Of a DNA stretch of 64,000 nt, positions 32,721-43,500 are shown one piece after another. The stretch is from positions 22,533,037 to 22,597,036 of the forward strand of contig OZ038532.1 of the NCBI GenBank assembly GCA_964036665.1. Direction: 5' to 3'. This DNA comes from Gordius sp. MW1 (taxonomy: Eukaryota; Nematomorpha; Gordioida; Gordea; Gordiidae). Made by a program: the position numbers and the translations under genes. Below the pieces are notes generated by a model. That model saw only the letters and a program-made list of their open reading frames with translations, did not search any database and was not told the origin of the DNA. Every line of letters begins with the position of its first letter. The stretch's first letter is position 1.

Positions 32721-34383
32721 GGCTAAATCCCGAAAAGACACAATCCCGAAGCTACGATAATGCTACTGCTACGATTTTCAAATTTCCATATGTTTTTTAA
32801 TTTTAAAGTTTTATCATATTTCCGTGTTTCAATCAATTTAAGAGCTAGAATTGGGTGCAACCTTTACAACTTTCTTATGTAAGAATCACATTTAATTTGT
32901 TAAATTTATAATTAAATATTTTTACCCACCAGGATTATAAAGATCAAAATAAGAGTTTCACATTATAAAAATATTTTCACTTTTTTGACACTTTTCATAC
33001 TTGTTTTTATCCTATATATAATTTTTATTACTTTCTATTAATTCAAGAAGCCAGATTTGGGTGCAATGTTTAATATCTACTTGTACATGAAAATTTATTA
33101 AATCTGGAACAAATTTATATATATTGTTAGCTTTATACAATAAGACATTTAATATTATTGTTTTAATATTTTATAAGACTTTGTATGCACTATGATTGAT
33201 TGAAAATCTTTTAAAGATTGGTTTGTAGTGTTGCGTCAATTACTATTTTGCTAGCGGCATGTTACTTATGTCTTGAAATTTAATTGACTCATTTACATTA
33301 CCTTACTACTTCGCGACGTTAATTGACCAATCACATATACCTCGCATTTAACACTAAATGTAATTGATTTATTCAATTAATTCGAGAAATATATAAAGGA
33401 GTTTAAAACACTCTTTACCAATCACTTCTTTACTCTTCGAACTCTTTTCTTTTCACTCACTTTATTTATATACCTTTAATAAAGAGTGCCGCCTCCCAAT
33501 AGGTTATACTTTTAAAAAGTTAATTTAGATTCTGTTGTCTAACATTAAGGGTTTTAAAAATTTTATTATTAATTTAGGTAATCAAAATTCATTTAATTAG
33601 TTTGAGGAGTTTATATTTTATATTATTAATGCTAAGCAATTTAATACTCTAAAAAATTATAAATTAATGTACTTATCATACTAATGTGTGTTCATAAAAA
33701 CTCAATATAATTTTCTTTTCAATCTACAAGAAATTAAATTTGATACCTTATTTTATATGTTCTTATTATTACAAAGAGATTTAGTAAGCAATATATAATT
33801 AAATTGTTAATGATAATGTTTTTTATTTTTTTATAAATTAAAATGTAGGAGTGAAAAATATTCCCTTTCACTTGTTTTTTTAATGTTCATGGATGTGTTT
33901 AGCAAATCTATTTTAATGAATATTATCTTTCATTACTGATGATTTAAGTTAAAATCACTTATTAAAATATTAGTATACAAATTATTTGCCTTTTATAATT
34001 GAAATCAGTAAGAAACTTAAGAGTTATCTAAAAATCTCCTGCACTTTTACAGTCCCACTCAAATTAAAGCTGTTACATTTAAAAAGGAAATAGCTTGAGT
34101 AAGTTGTTACTTAATACGTATTTATAAAACAAGAAATAAATTTTATTTATATAGAAATCAAATCATACATTTATAAATACATGTATATGGATATTTGCAA
34201 TTACAAATATGGGATGTGGGGTGACTAAAAGGTGAGGCTGGAGTTGGGAGAGGCTTAGGATTTTTGGGAGGAACATGTTTCCTATTTCCATCTGAGTTTA
34301 GGTAAGTGAACTGTTGGCAAATGCATTGATACGGTTATAGTGTAGCATTAAAATTCGGGACTATGCGCTTTCGGGATTTAGCC
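32721..34383. mobile_element. 1.66-kb TIR element with TA target
   Basis: Left end GGCTAAATCCCGAAAAGACA and right end reverse complement GGCTAAATCCCGAAAGCGCA form imperfect inverted repeats extending about 31 bp. TA flanks both sides (32719-32720 and 34384-34385). No ORF, so non-autonomous. A TA duplication fits Tc1/mariner-type elements, although TA is too short to be proof. The core holds a promoter-like segment (separate entry). Confidence 0.75.
33290..33525 (+). promoter_or_regulatory. Promoter-like segment (CCAAT, TATA, AATAAA)
   Basis: Within the TIR element: GACCAATCACATA (about 33326), AATATATAAAGGAG (about 33388), a pyrimidine-rich stretch CACTTCTTTACTCTTCG, then AATAAAGAG (about 33478) within about 160 bp. 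This order is what an LTR (U3-R-U5) or a short polymerase II unit shows. No second LTR is present nearby, so a solo LTR nested in the TIR element is one reading; chance in AT-rich DNA is another. Confidence 0.35.
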
Positions 34384-34389
34384 TAGGAA

Positions 34390-35210
34390 CCAAATAAAGG
34401 ATATATGGGTACCATAAGCCGTTGTAGCCAAATTTATTTAATCATTTTGATTAATTGGCCACCGATTCAAATTTTAATCATCGGATGGGATGATGTAATT
34501 GTTGCGAAATTTGAATATTATTTAGAAATATTTACTACTCCATCAAAACTCATCTTGAGTCTGTGTGTTTATATTATATTTTAATGCCAAGGATATAAAT
34601 ATGCAATAAATATATTGAATAATTATTTACATGTCTTAGGGGCCACTCATATTTTATTCAACAAGCCAAAATTTTATTTAACTTTGAATTCTACGCGGCT
34701 AATCTAATATCCAAAGTGTTTGTATTATATTAATTTATATTTAAATGTGAGTTTCAAAATAAAAAATGCATAAATAAATATATTATGAATATAATAATCA
34801 GTTAAGAAATTAGAAAGCCGGGATCTTGCCGATAAAATCTCGTAACGAGACGAGATCGAGACTTTTCTTGGATTTTCCACATTACTATTTGCCACGGGTG
34901 GTAACCGCAAATCAAATGATAATAACTCCAATATATATGCCATATAAGATAAACTTTAAATTAGAGACTAATTTGGCAAATTTATCCATGTTTCTTTTAG
35001 CATGTTACTCGAAAATGATAACAAACAAAGTTGTCGCTTTTATTGGAGCTCATCATGACATAGTTAATTTTCAAGTCACATACTAATCGAGATAAATATA
35101 TATAAGGCCCATTAGACTGAGTTCACGTTTATGGTGGTCAAAAAAATACTCTAACCCCCTCCACTAATTGTGACCTAAATATTAATTATCAAGTTTTCTT
35201 TCAAGGGGGA
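34390..35210. other. Repeat-derived intergenic DNA
   Basis: Contains an inverted TCTCG-type patch (34835-34870). The text AGAGACTAATTTGGCAAATTT (about 34962) recurs at about 40315 (AAGACTAATTTGGCAAAATT), so pieces of one dispersed repeat are scattered at 27700, 34820-35000 and 40210-40350. No gene found. Confidence 0.4.
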
Positions 35211-35275
35211 GCCCGGGGGGGGTAATATCCCCCCCCCCCCGGGCAATTTCAAATACCCCCCCCCCCCCCCCCGGA
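35211..35275. repeat. G/C homopolymer patch
   Basis: Runs of G then two long runs of C (about 35212-35271) within AT-rich DNA, sharing the C-run/spacer/C-run layout with 40114-40153. Homopolymer lengths in such runs are sequencing-sensitive. Confidence 0.7.
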
Positions 35276-35725
35276 AAGTTTTGATTGAAGGAAGCATGAA
35301 CTCAAGTTCCATCATGAAGTCATAAATTATATTAATAGGCTAAAACTGTCAATAAAAAAATATAAATTGGCGAAATTAAATTTTTTTACAAATCAGGTGG
35401 AATTCATCATAGACATCATTTTTTAACATCTGTGAACCCTAATTTACAATCTTGAAAGTACAAAATATCTTTAATTAAAAAAATTTTAATTGGTAAATAA
35501 ACATACATAAATGCTTTTAGAATTATTAAATCACTATCTTACTTATAAACTTAAGAAGAATTGTTATTATTAATAGATTTTATTGTTTGTTTTTTATTGA
35601 TATAATATGCTTATTTTGAATTGCAGATGTCTGGTAATATAAAAGTACTCTTTTACACTACTTTAGTAAAAAGGAAAAGCCTAATAAAAAAGATGGTAAA
35701 TATGATTTAATTTGGAATAATTTTA
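35276..35725. other. Intergenic, nothing recognised
   Basis: AT-rich, no ORF or repeat that I can support. Confidence 0.3.
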
Positions 35726-35729
35726 ATTT

Positions 35730-38690
35730 TTTTTTTTTTTATTGGTTAAAAAGTTTATTTTCACGAAACAAAGTTACATAAATAAGCGAAGTATATTAAA
35801 GAAAGACATATTGGTTAAATACAAAGATCTATATCATTATCTTCTAAAACGGGCCATGAGTCGGCGAAGGATTTAAAGTTGTATCGTACAACAAGAATCC
35901 CTAGTTGTTGCCTGAGTAAAAAGGATGCAGAAATTTTAGATTTTGGTGAGCGTTTTCCGACTTCTTTAAAAAACCCCATTGCCTGTTTACCGAAGGAACC
36001 GGAGCACGAGGCAACGACAGGGATAAAAATATTGGATGCCAAAAGGGCAGAGTACTTGGTAGTTTTACGCCCTTCTGCTGTAGCGATAGGGTCGTAATTA
36101 AAATGGGAAGGGGCAAATAGGTCAATACAAGTAAAATCCCATTTGAGGGATAGGCCATTTTGCCAGGGGACTAGAGAAGAGCCGTCAGGGCGCATCCTAC
36201 CCTCGAGAGAGGGATCTGACGGCTCAAGAATTGAGAGGATTTTTTGAGGGCAGCTTGAATTAATAAATTCGCTTTAGTGTGCCTAACATATTTATATTTG
36301 TTTGCTAGGCAGTGTAGAGGGTGCCTAGCATATTCGTCTACAGTGGAAAGACAGTTTCGACAATTGAATTCTCTGCTATAGCTGATCCCCAACCTTAAAG
36401 CTATGGAATATGATAGCTCAAAGTCTTCAAGCAGCATTCCCATAAGTTTGCTGGGATAGGCTTCAAGCCACTCGTGACCGGAACCATCAAAAGCGAGGGA
36501 CCTAAGGTTGTAACTGGCTATCGTCGCTGCTCGATAAAAGGTTATCAACGGAGCGCGATACGAGTCCAGAATCCCAATCCTTTTGTCTCGTACTTTGAGG
36601 TTGAACGGTCTCGGGTGTGACATTCAAATTCCAAAGCTCTAAGGCTTCAGTTAGCAGAGGGTCGGAATCATGTTTTGTGAGATTAAAAATTAAGTTTTGG
36701 ACCGACTTAAAAGAGGAAATAAAAGCAACTAGCGATATGCTGCCGGGAGGACGAATTCCTAATCCTCCAGATTTGGTTGGAAGGGATGCCTGAACCCAAT
36801 TATTAGTGTTAAATTTTAAATTTTTTCTAATAAAGTTTTTAAAAAGCCTTCGTACGACTTTAAAACTTCTGGGTGTAAAAATGCACCAGATGAGCGAAAA
36901 CAATGATTAATCTTTGAAATGTTAAAATAATTTTTGATTATGTAAAAAGAATGATGTGCAGGCAAGCATTTTAAAAGTTCCATTTTAGATTTTAAAATTT
37001 CGAGGTTTTTATGAAGAAAATTTAAAAGAGATTTTTCACCGCCAATAGGTGATCCCAAAAGGGATATGTTTTCTCTATCTAAAACAAAAAAAGTTTCAAA
37101 AAAGGGAAAGTCTATAGTGTTAGGGGCCTGATAGATTTCACATTTTTTCGTGTTTAATTTAAGATTTAGAGTGGGTTCAAAATTGTTGATAATTTCTATA
37201 GCTTTACTAATCGCTTCCGGGCGGCCACATAGGGTGGCGTCATCGAGGTACCAAACATTTAAATCGAGGGTACACTGAGATGATATTGCCTTGACTAAAT
37301 TATGAATGGCCAAACAAAACAAGGGAGGGCCTAATGGATCTCCTTGTTGGATGCCTTCGGACGAATCAATGACGTATTCGCCGAATCGAAGCTTGGTTGT
37401 AGAACCATAGCTTAATAAAATGTAATTTAAAAATTGTGGGAATTCAGCTAAAAAAGTGTTAATAAGGGTTTCTCTTCGAATACTGTGAAAAGCATTGGCG
37501 AAATCTAATTTGACAAAGCAGGACTCGGTAGAAATATTTTGAAGTGTGATCCGGCCAGCCTGGCTGGCTGCCTCACAGCCGCCTTTAATTCCGAAGCCGA
37601 GTTGATGAGGGCAGAGCTTAGCGGACAAGGAGGGTTTTATGAGTTTGCAGAGTATCTTAGATATAATACGGCGAAAAAGGCTTCCAATAGCAATGGGTCT
37701 AACTGAGTTATCCGGTTTTTTGATGGCGATTAGTTTTGCACCGAATAAAATAGGGATGATTTCATGAGGAAATTTTCTATTAACGATGATATTACAAAAA
37801 AAAGTAATAGAATTTAAAAGAGGTTCAGTATTTAAATTATTTAAATTGAGTAAATCTTGTAGATATACTGGGCGCCATCCGTCAAGTCCAGCTGCGGAGT
37901 CCAAAGGAAAGTAGTTAAGGGCTTCACGGATGTCTGAAGACTCAAGCACTATTGATGATGGAGATGTGGGGTATTTACTGGCTGAGGATGCTGGTGGGTG
38001 TTTTTGATTAAGCTCTCTATAAGAGTCAGGGCAACAAGGGGCTATTGAGTTGTTATCATAAAAAGCTCTAAGGGCACTTTTTGGGTTAAAATTATGGATT
38101 TTATTTGAGATGTGCTTGGCAGTTTGGTTAATTGAGAATTCCAGTGGAAAGGGTTTTGTTTTGCTTGTGCATGTAATGGGAACATCAGTATTAAAACACA
38201 GAAGGGATTCCTTGATGAGACTTGATAAATTATGTTCATTAGGTTCCCTAACATAAAGGATATGATATGGAAATTTAAAAAGTTTGTCCCAATTAGTTAA
38301 ATTATAAGGGTTTTTGATAATAGAAGTGAATAAATTTAGCAGAGATTGTTGAATGGAAGGTCTGGCTCTTCTTGTGATTCTAGAGATAGTATTAGGAAAT
38401 GAATTTGTTAAAAAAGAATTGCTCCAAGATAAGTCAGGCGGTTGTTTAATTAGTGGGGAGCATTGTAAGGGTGGGGGGATGACAGGGCTAGGGATTGGCA
38501 ATAGGGGAGCCTCCTCAAAGTTAGAAGCCAGGGGTGGAATTGGTAAGCAAGTTGGAGGTAATTTGCCAGAAGAAGGGCACCTTGAAGACACAGGGCCATG
38601 AATCCAAAAAAAATTGTGTTTATCAAGGCATATTCGTCGCTTACAAGTTGAGCATAGGGGTTTAGAGATTAACATGTGGGATAAAAACTT
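35730..38690 (-). pseudogene. Nearly full-length LINE with RT and restriction-like endonuclease region
   Basis: The largest frame (38675-36816, 619 codons) has an N-terminal Cys-rich start (CSTCKRRICL), then reverse transcriptase blocks: AGLDGWRP (about 268), KLDFANAFHSI (about 390, motif A), GIQQGDPLGPPLF (about 440, motif B) and WYLDDATL (about 480, motif C, both Asp present). The reading then shifts frame about three times (36903-36502, 36623-36171, 36195-35815). These give a zinc knuckle CRNC...HPLHC and a C-terminal WDFTCIDLFAPSH...KTTKY...GSFGKQAMGFF region like the PD-(D/E)XK-type nuclease tail of site-selective LINEs. A plus-strand T run at about 35729-35744 is its poly-A end. RT looks recently active, but the frameshifts disable it unless they are consensus errors. 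Clade not assigned. Confidence 0.85.
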
Positions 38691-38699
38691 GATTTATAA

Positions 38700-39590
38700 G
38701 AGGATAAGTTGAACAATTGATACTAAAGTTGGGATCATTTTAAATTTTAAAGCTGTATGATTTTTAAGAATTTTGCAAGTTTAATAATACAAAAGAGTAT
38801 CTGGGAAATGTTTTATTAATTGTATGATATTGAAAAAAAATGGCTCAAAGGATTCACCAAAGGTCATATTAAAACTTGTAGGGTATATTGCTTACCTTTT
38901 ATGGAAAGCATCATAAAATGTTTGTGAACATCCTCTGATAGTAGTTAAGAGATATTAAAATATATTTCAAAGTATTTGATAATAAATATATTGTGCAAAT
39001 GTGAGGTATATCTGGAATAACTAGCATTGGTTAATGCATCCTCATGATATATAATTGTTGCTGCTGGTGGTAATTAAATAAATCCTTTTAAAATAATATG
39101 AGTTTTTGAATGAATTAATTGCAGTTGAATGGGTTTATAATTTGATTAATTGTAAAACAATTCAAAAGGCTGCACTGTACAATGTAGATAACAATTAAAC
39201 TTTTTTTTTTATTGTATTTGTTAACTTCAATACACAAGCATATAGGTGGACATTTCATAGTTTCAGATATAGAAGGACGAATTGAAGCTTTTTTTTTGTA
39301 ATTTTAGTTAAGAAAATTTGTTTAATTAATCAAGCACTACAAAGAAACACAGAGCAATTTATAGATGGTAAATACACCAGCTCAATTTTTTTCGCGCGAT
39401 CAGCTGATTAATTATTTGTGTTTATATAAAATAAGACATGAATATGTTTGTCTGTAATAGGTAAAGATGGGACTGAATTAAAAAAACTCTTGTTTTATCC
39501 CTTACTATGGGAAATTAATTATTTTTAAGCATTAGATATTTTAAATATATATAAGTTAAAGGCAGATATTATTCTGCTTCCAGCAGTGAA
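38700..39590. other. Intergenic, nothing recognised
   Basis: AT-rich; no gene, RNA gene or repeat with support. Confidence 0.35.
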
Positions 39591-39596
39591 ATTCAC

Positions 39597-39888
39597 ATGA
39601 ACTTTGAAAGAGGTAAGAAAGATTTTGGTTTTAATATAGAAGTATTATATATATCTTCATGTTTTAGGTCATGATGAAAATTGTAATTCTGCTGGAGTGG
39701 GGAAAACTGTCTCTTCTTTTTCTTATGATAAAAATGCTGGTAATTAAAATTATGCAAGTTGTTTTTATTTATTAATATATATTGATAAAGAGTGTATTGG
39801 CAGCTCTACTAATTGCTCAGTCTCTGAAAGTGATAAACATGGGCAAAATTTAAAACTTAAACCATCATATAAATTTATGATTGCATAA
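39597..39888 (+). CDS. Possible three-exon micro-gene, 61 residues
   Basis: Exons 39597-39612, 39668-39739 and 39791-39888 join in frame through two short GT-AG introns (55 and 51 bp; donors GTAAGA and GTAATT, acceptors TTTTAG and AAAG), in phases matching the splice style of DCTN1 next door. The product starts MNFERGHDENCNSAGVGKTV and is Ser/Lys/Asn-rich with four Cys; I recognise no family. The second acceptor is weak. The exons are less AT-rich than the introns, which favours a gene. It could also be the 5' end of a longer transcript. Confidence 0.3.
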
Positions 39889-39889
39889 A

Positions 39890-40560
39890 CATCATAATAC
39901 AAATGGCTAATTTTTGATGAAGCCTTAGGTGAAGCTTTATGCTATGTCTGTTCTCTTTACAACATACTTTCTTAAAAGAACACTTGCCCGTTAAAATATT
40001 ACATGTATTTATTTAATGATTATGCGTGTATGTATCTATTTATATATCACTTATATCACCAATAAAAATCAGTAAATATTACAAAATGGCTTAGCAATTA
40101 AATTTTTTTTACTCCCCCCCCCCCCGGATGTTGAAAATACCCCCCCCCCCCCGGAGCATTTTTTCTGAAAGAAACCCTGTTAATTATCTTACTTTAATAT
40201 TGAAATAAAGATTTCAAACGATTCAAGTTGGAGTTTATGCAGAATGAGCCTGACTTACAACGGGTATCAAATTAGAATAACTCTTATTTAATGCCATCTA
40301 GAATAATATTAAAGACTAATTTGGCAAAATTTATCCCTATATCTTTTAGCAATTTGTAGAGTATTTATAAGTGTCTTAGTCTTTTATACGACTATAAATA
40401 CTATTAATTTATTGAATAATTTCTTACCAATCAAAAAAAAGTTTTTGCATTTTTGCTACCCATCTTAGACACGCCCCTGCTTGAGTTTGAACCTTATTAA
40501 TCTTTAGTTTGTTTTTTCCATTAGACATTATTAGAGTCAGCTGATAATTTTTAATCAATA
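39890..40560. other. Intergenic upstream of DCTN1
   Basis: Contains two C runs (about 40116-40126 and 40140-40152) and a dispersed-repeat piece (AAACGATTCAAGTTGGAGTT, about 40217, related to 27745). The DCTN1 promoter must lie here, but no motif stands out. Confidence 0.4.
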
Positions 40561-40566
40561 ATTTGT

Positions 40567-43500
40567 ATGGACAACTATAAAATTGGTGATCGCGTAAAAT
40601 TAATTGGTAAGGACGATACAGCTACAATTGCATTTTATGGCGATACTTCATTTGCTAGTGGAAAATGGGTAAATCTATTAGTATCTTATAAAACTATTAG
40701 GTTGGCGTAATCTTGGATGAACCACATGGCAAAAATAATGGCACAGTGAATGGACTCAAATACTTTGATTGCGAATCATATTTTGGCCTGTTTGTTCGGC
40801 CTCAACAGGTAATTTAGTGATCAAGTATTAAATTATCATTACCTAAATTTGATATTCATTGAGACTAAAATTTAGATTTATGATTAAATATATAATAAAT
40901 AGGATTAAATATATAATAAATATTTATATTATATAGATTGTAATTCTGTCAGGGATCAAGGATAGAAATAATTCATTGTCTAATTTGTCCAATGTTTCAT
41001 CAACATCCTCAAAAAAATCAAGTTTAGAAGACAAAGAAGGTAGTGATAATAAGGCTACAACTTCAAAAATCTCCCACATTCCTGGTATTACATTTTAATT
41101 CCATCTTATATTTTTAGCTCCATCTAACAAAATAATAAAAAATAAGCAATTTGTTCCAAACCCTCACCCTGATATTAAGAAAGGATTAAAACCTCCAGCA
41201 AAGCTTTTATCTCCATTAAACTTATGTGTGAGCCCAAAATCTGAGTCTCCCATAATATTCAGTATTCCAGAAAAACTGAATACATCAAAGTATAATTCTC
41301 CAGATAGAACTATCAACTTAGAAACTTCAATTATTGATACACCTCATATTAAGTCGCCCACTTCATCAACACCTTCTTATACTGGTACATTTATATTTAT
41401 TAAATTATTGACTTATTAACAGAGGGAAAAATAAAAAGTCCTATTTTAAAAGAACATTTTAAAGATATACAAAAGGTTATTAATCTGTATATATAATTAA
41501 TAGAAATTTTTCAACAACCTATATATGTTACCAAGTTTTTTAATTTGAGATTTTTAAAGGAACATCAACCAAATTATAAGGATGTACCAAAAATTAATAC
41601 AGAAAATAAAGAAAAGGCACAAACCTTAGATGCTCAATCCTACCTTGAGCAAAATTTGTTACTTGTAAAAAAAGATCAGAAGATTCATGAGTTTGAAAAT
41701 CAAATAAAAGATTTAAATGAAAAATTAGAGGTTCTTAAACAAAAACGTTTAGAAGATAGGAATAAAATCAAAGAAATTGAAAAGTATAAAATACAAATAC
41801 AACAAGTAGTCTACTTTTTACAAAATATGATTTCAATTTATTAGCTGACAGAATATAAAGTTAAAATGTTAGAATCACACACAAAGCTGCAACAAGAATT
41901 GCAGGGAGTTAAAAAAGTTTAAAATGTGCATATTAAATCTATAACTTATGTAAATTTTAATAGGAATTAGATGAAACAAAAGATAAATATGAAAATTTTG
42001 ATAATGAAATACAAGAATTAACTGAAACTGTGGAAATGGCTACATTGGATAAAGAAATGGCAGAAGAGAAGGTAATAAACATCTACAAATAACATTGCAT
42101 TAAATTAGATTGATAGCTTGTTGGCTCAAATTGAACAATTGAAAGAGGAGTTGGAAGAAAAAACGTTGAAATATAATCATTTGCAAGAAGATACGCAGAA
42201 ACAATGTACAAATATTTATTTTACATATTGATACTAAATTAATTTAGTAGTGGAAGGTGAGAATAAACAAGAAGATAAAAACTCATCTACGTCCAATGTA
42301 ACCGTGTATCAGTACAAACAAATGGAACAACAAAATGTTAAAATGAAAGAAGCCGTTATAAAGTTGGTTTAAATGTGGTTATCATTTTTAATGCCACGTG
42401 GCGATATAGATTGAGAGACATAGCAGGAATCGAAAAAAATGAGCGTCTCAAAACGCTCAAGGAAAATGAAGAGTTACGAAAATCGGAGAATCAACTATTG
42501 AAAGAAAAGGAGAAATTGGCGGCCAAACTTAAAGATTCTGAAACGGCTATCATCGAAATGAGGTTATACACATCCTTCCCTAACATATTAATTTTTGTGT
42601 GCATTTTTAACATCATTTGCCTGATACTATTGCTGTAGGGAACAATTAGACGCGGCGATGGGGGCTGAGGAAATGGTAGAAGCATTGACCAACAAGTGCC
42701 TCGACATAGAACAGAAAAATGTGGATCTGCAAGAAGTGGTAGAAGATTTAGAAAAATTACAGGAAATTAACGAAGAAATTCAGGTATTTTAAGACGAATT
42801 ATTAGTAATTATGTACGACGATGATGCGTTTCTAGGAAAATTTTAAAGATTCCGAATCTGAACTGGCCCATGAGAGAGACGAAGCCTTGTCCAAAATTGT
42901 CAACTTGAATGCCAAACTTGATTCAGCCCGCGCGGCAGCCAAAGAACACGAAGGAACTATACTTAAGTATCGAGGTCTCGTTTTAAGATTGCAGGAAGAA
43001 CAACGTTCGCTTAAAGAAGAGTTGCGCGCAAATGAGGAGGAGCTCCAAAATTTGAGACGCATACCTAAAAGTTCCACCTTTACATCCCTAAGACATTTGG
43101 GTGATATTGATTCAATTAGGGAACGTCATCTGATTGAAATTTGGTACTTCGATCAAAGTGTCTTTTTACTTGGTCTTTCCCGTTTCCGAGCTGCGCTCAA
43201 GCATTTCGGTTCTGACCTGAGCATAGATATTCTATTATTAATTCTAAAGGTGTTTGGTTTACAACTATTTTGTGATCTTACTAACCCTATTCAACAGAGC
43301 GTGATTTCTAAACTTTTCAAAAATATAAAAGTAAAGATTTCGATTCAGACCTTTATAAGTGAGTGGGAAAGTCCTGTGGCTTTGATAAATCTAAAGAATT
43401 ACTTAATCCTCGAAAAAATGGTTTATGAATGTACCATAGTTCAAGAAACCTGTCCCCACGCCTATTCAAAGCTGTCTAAATTTTCACAACCTACCATTGT

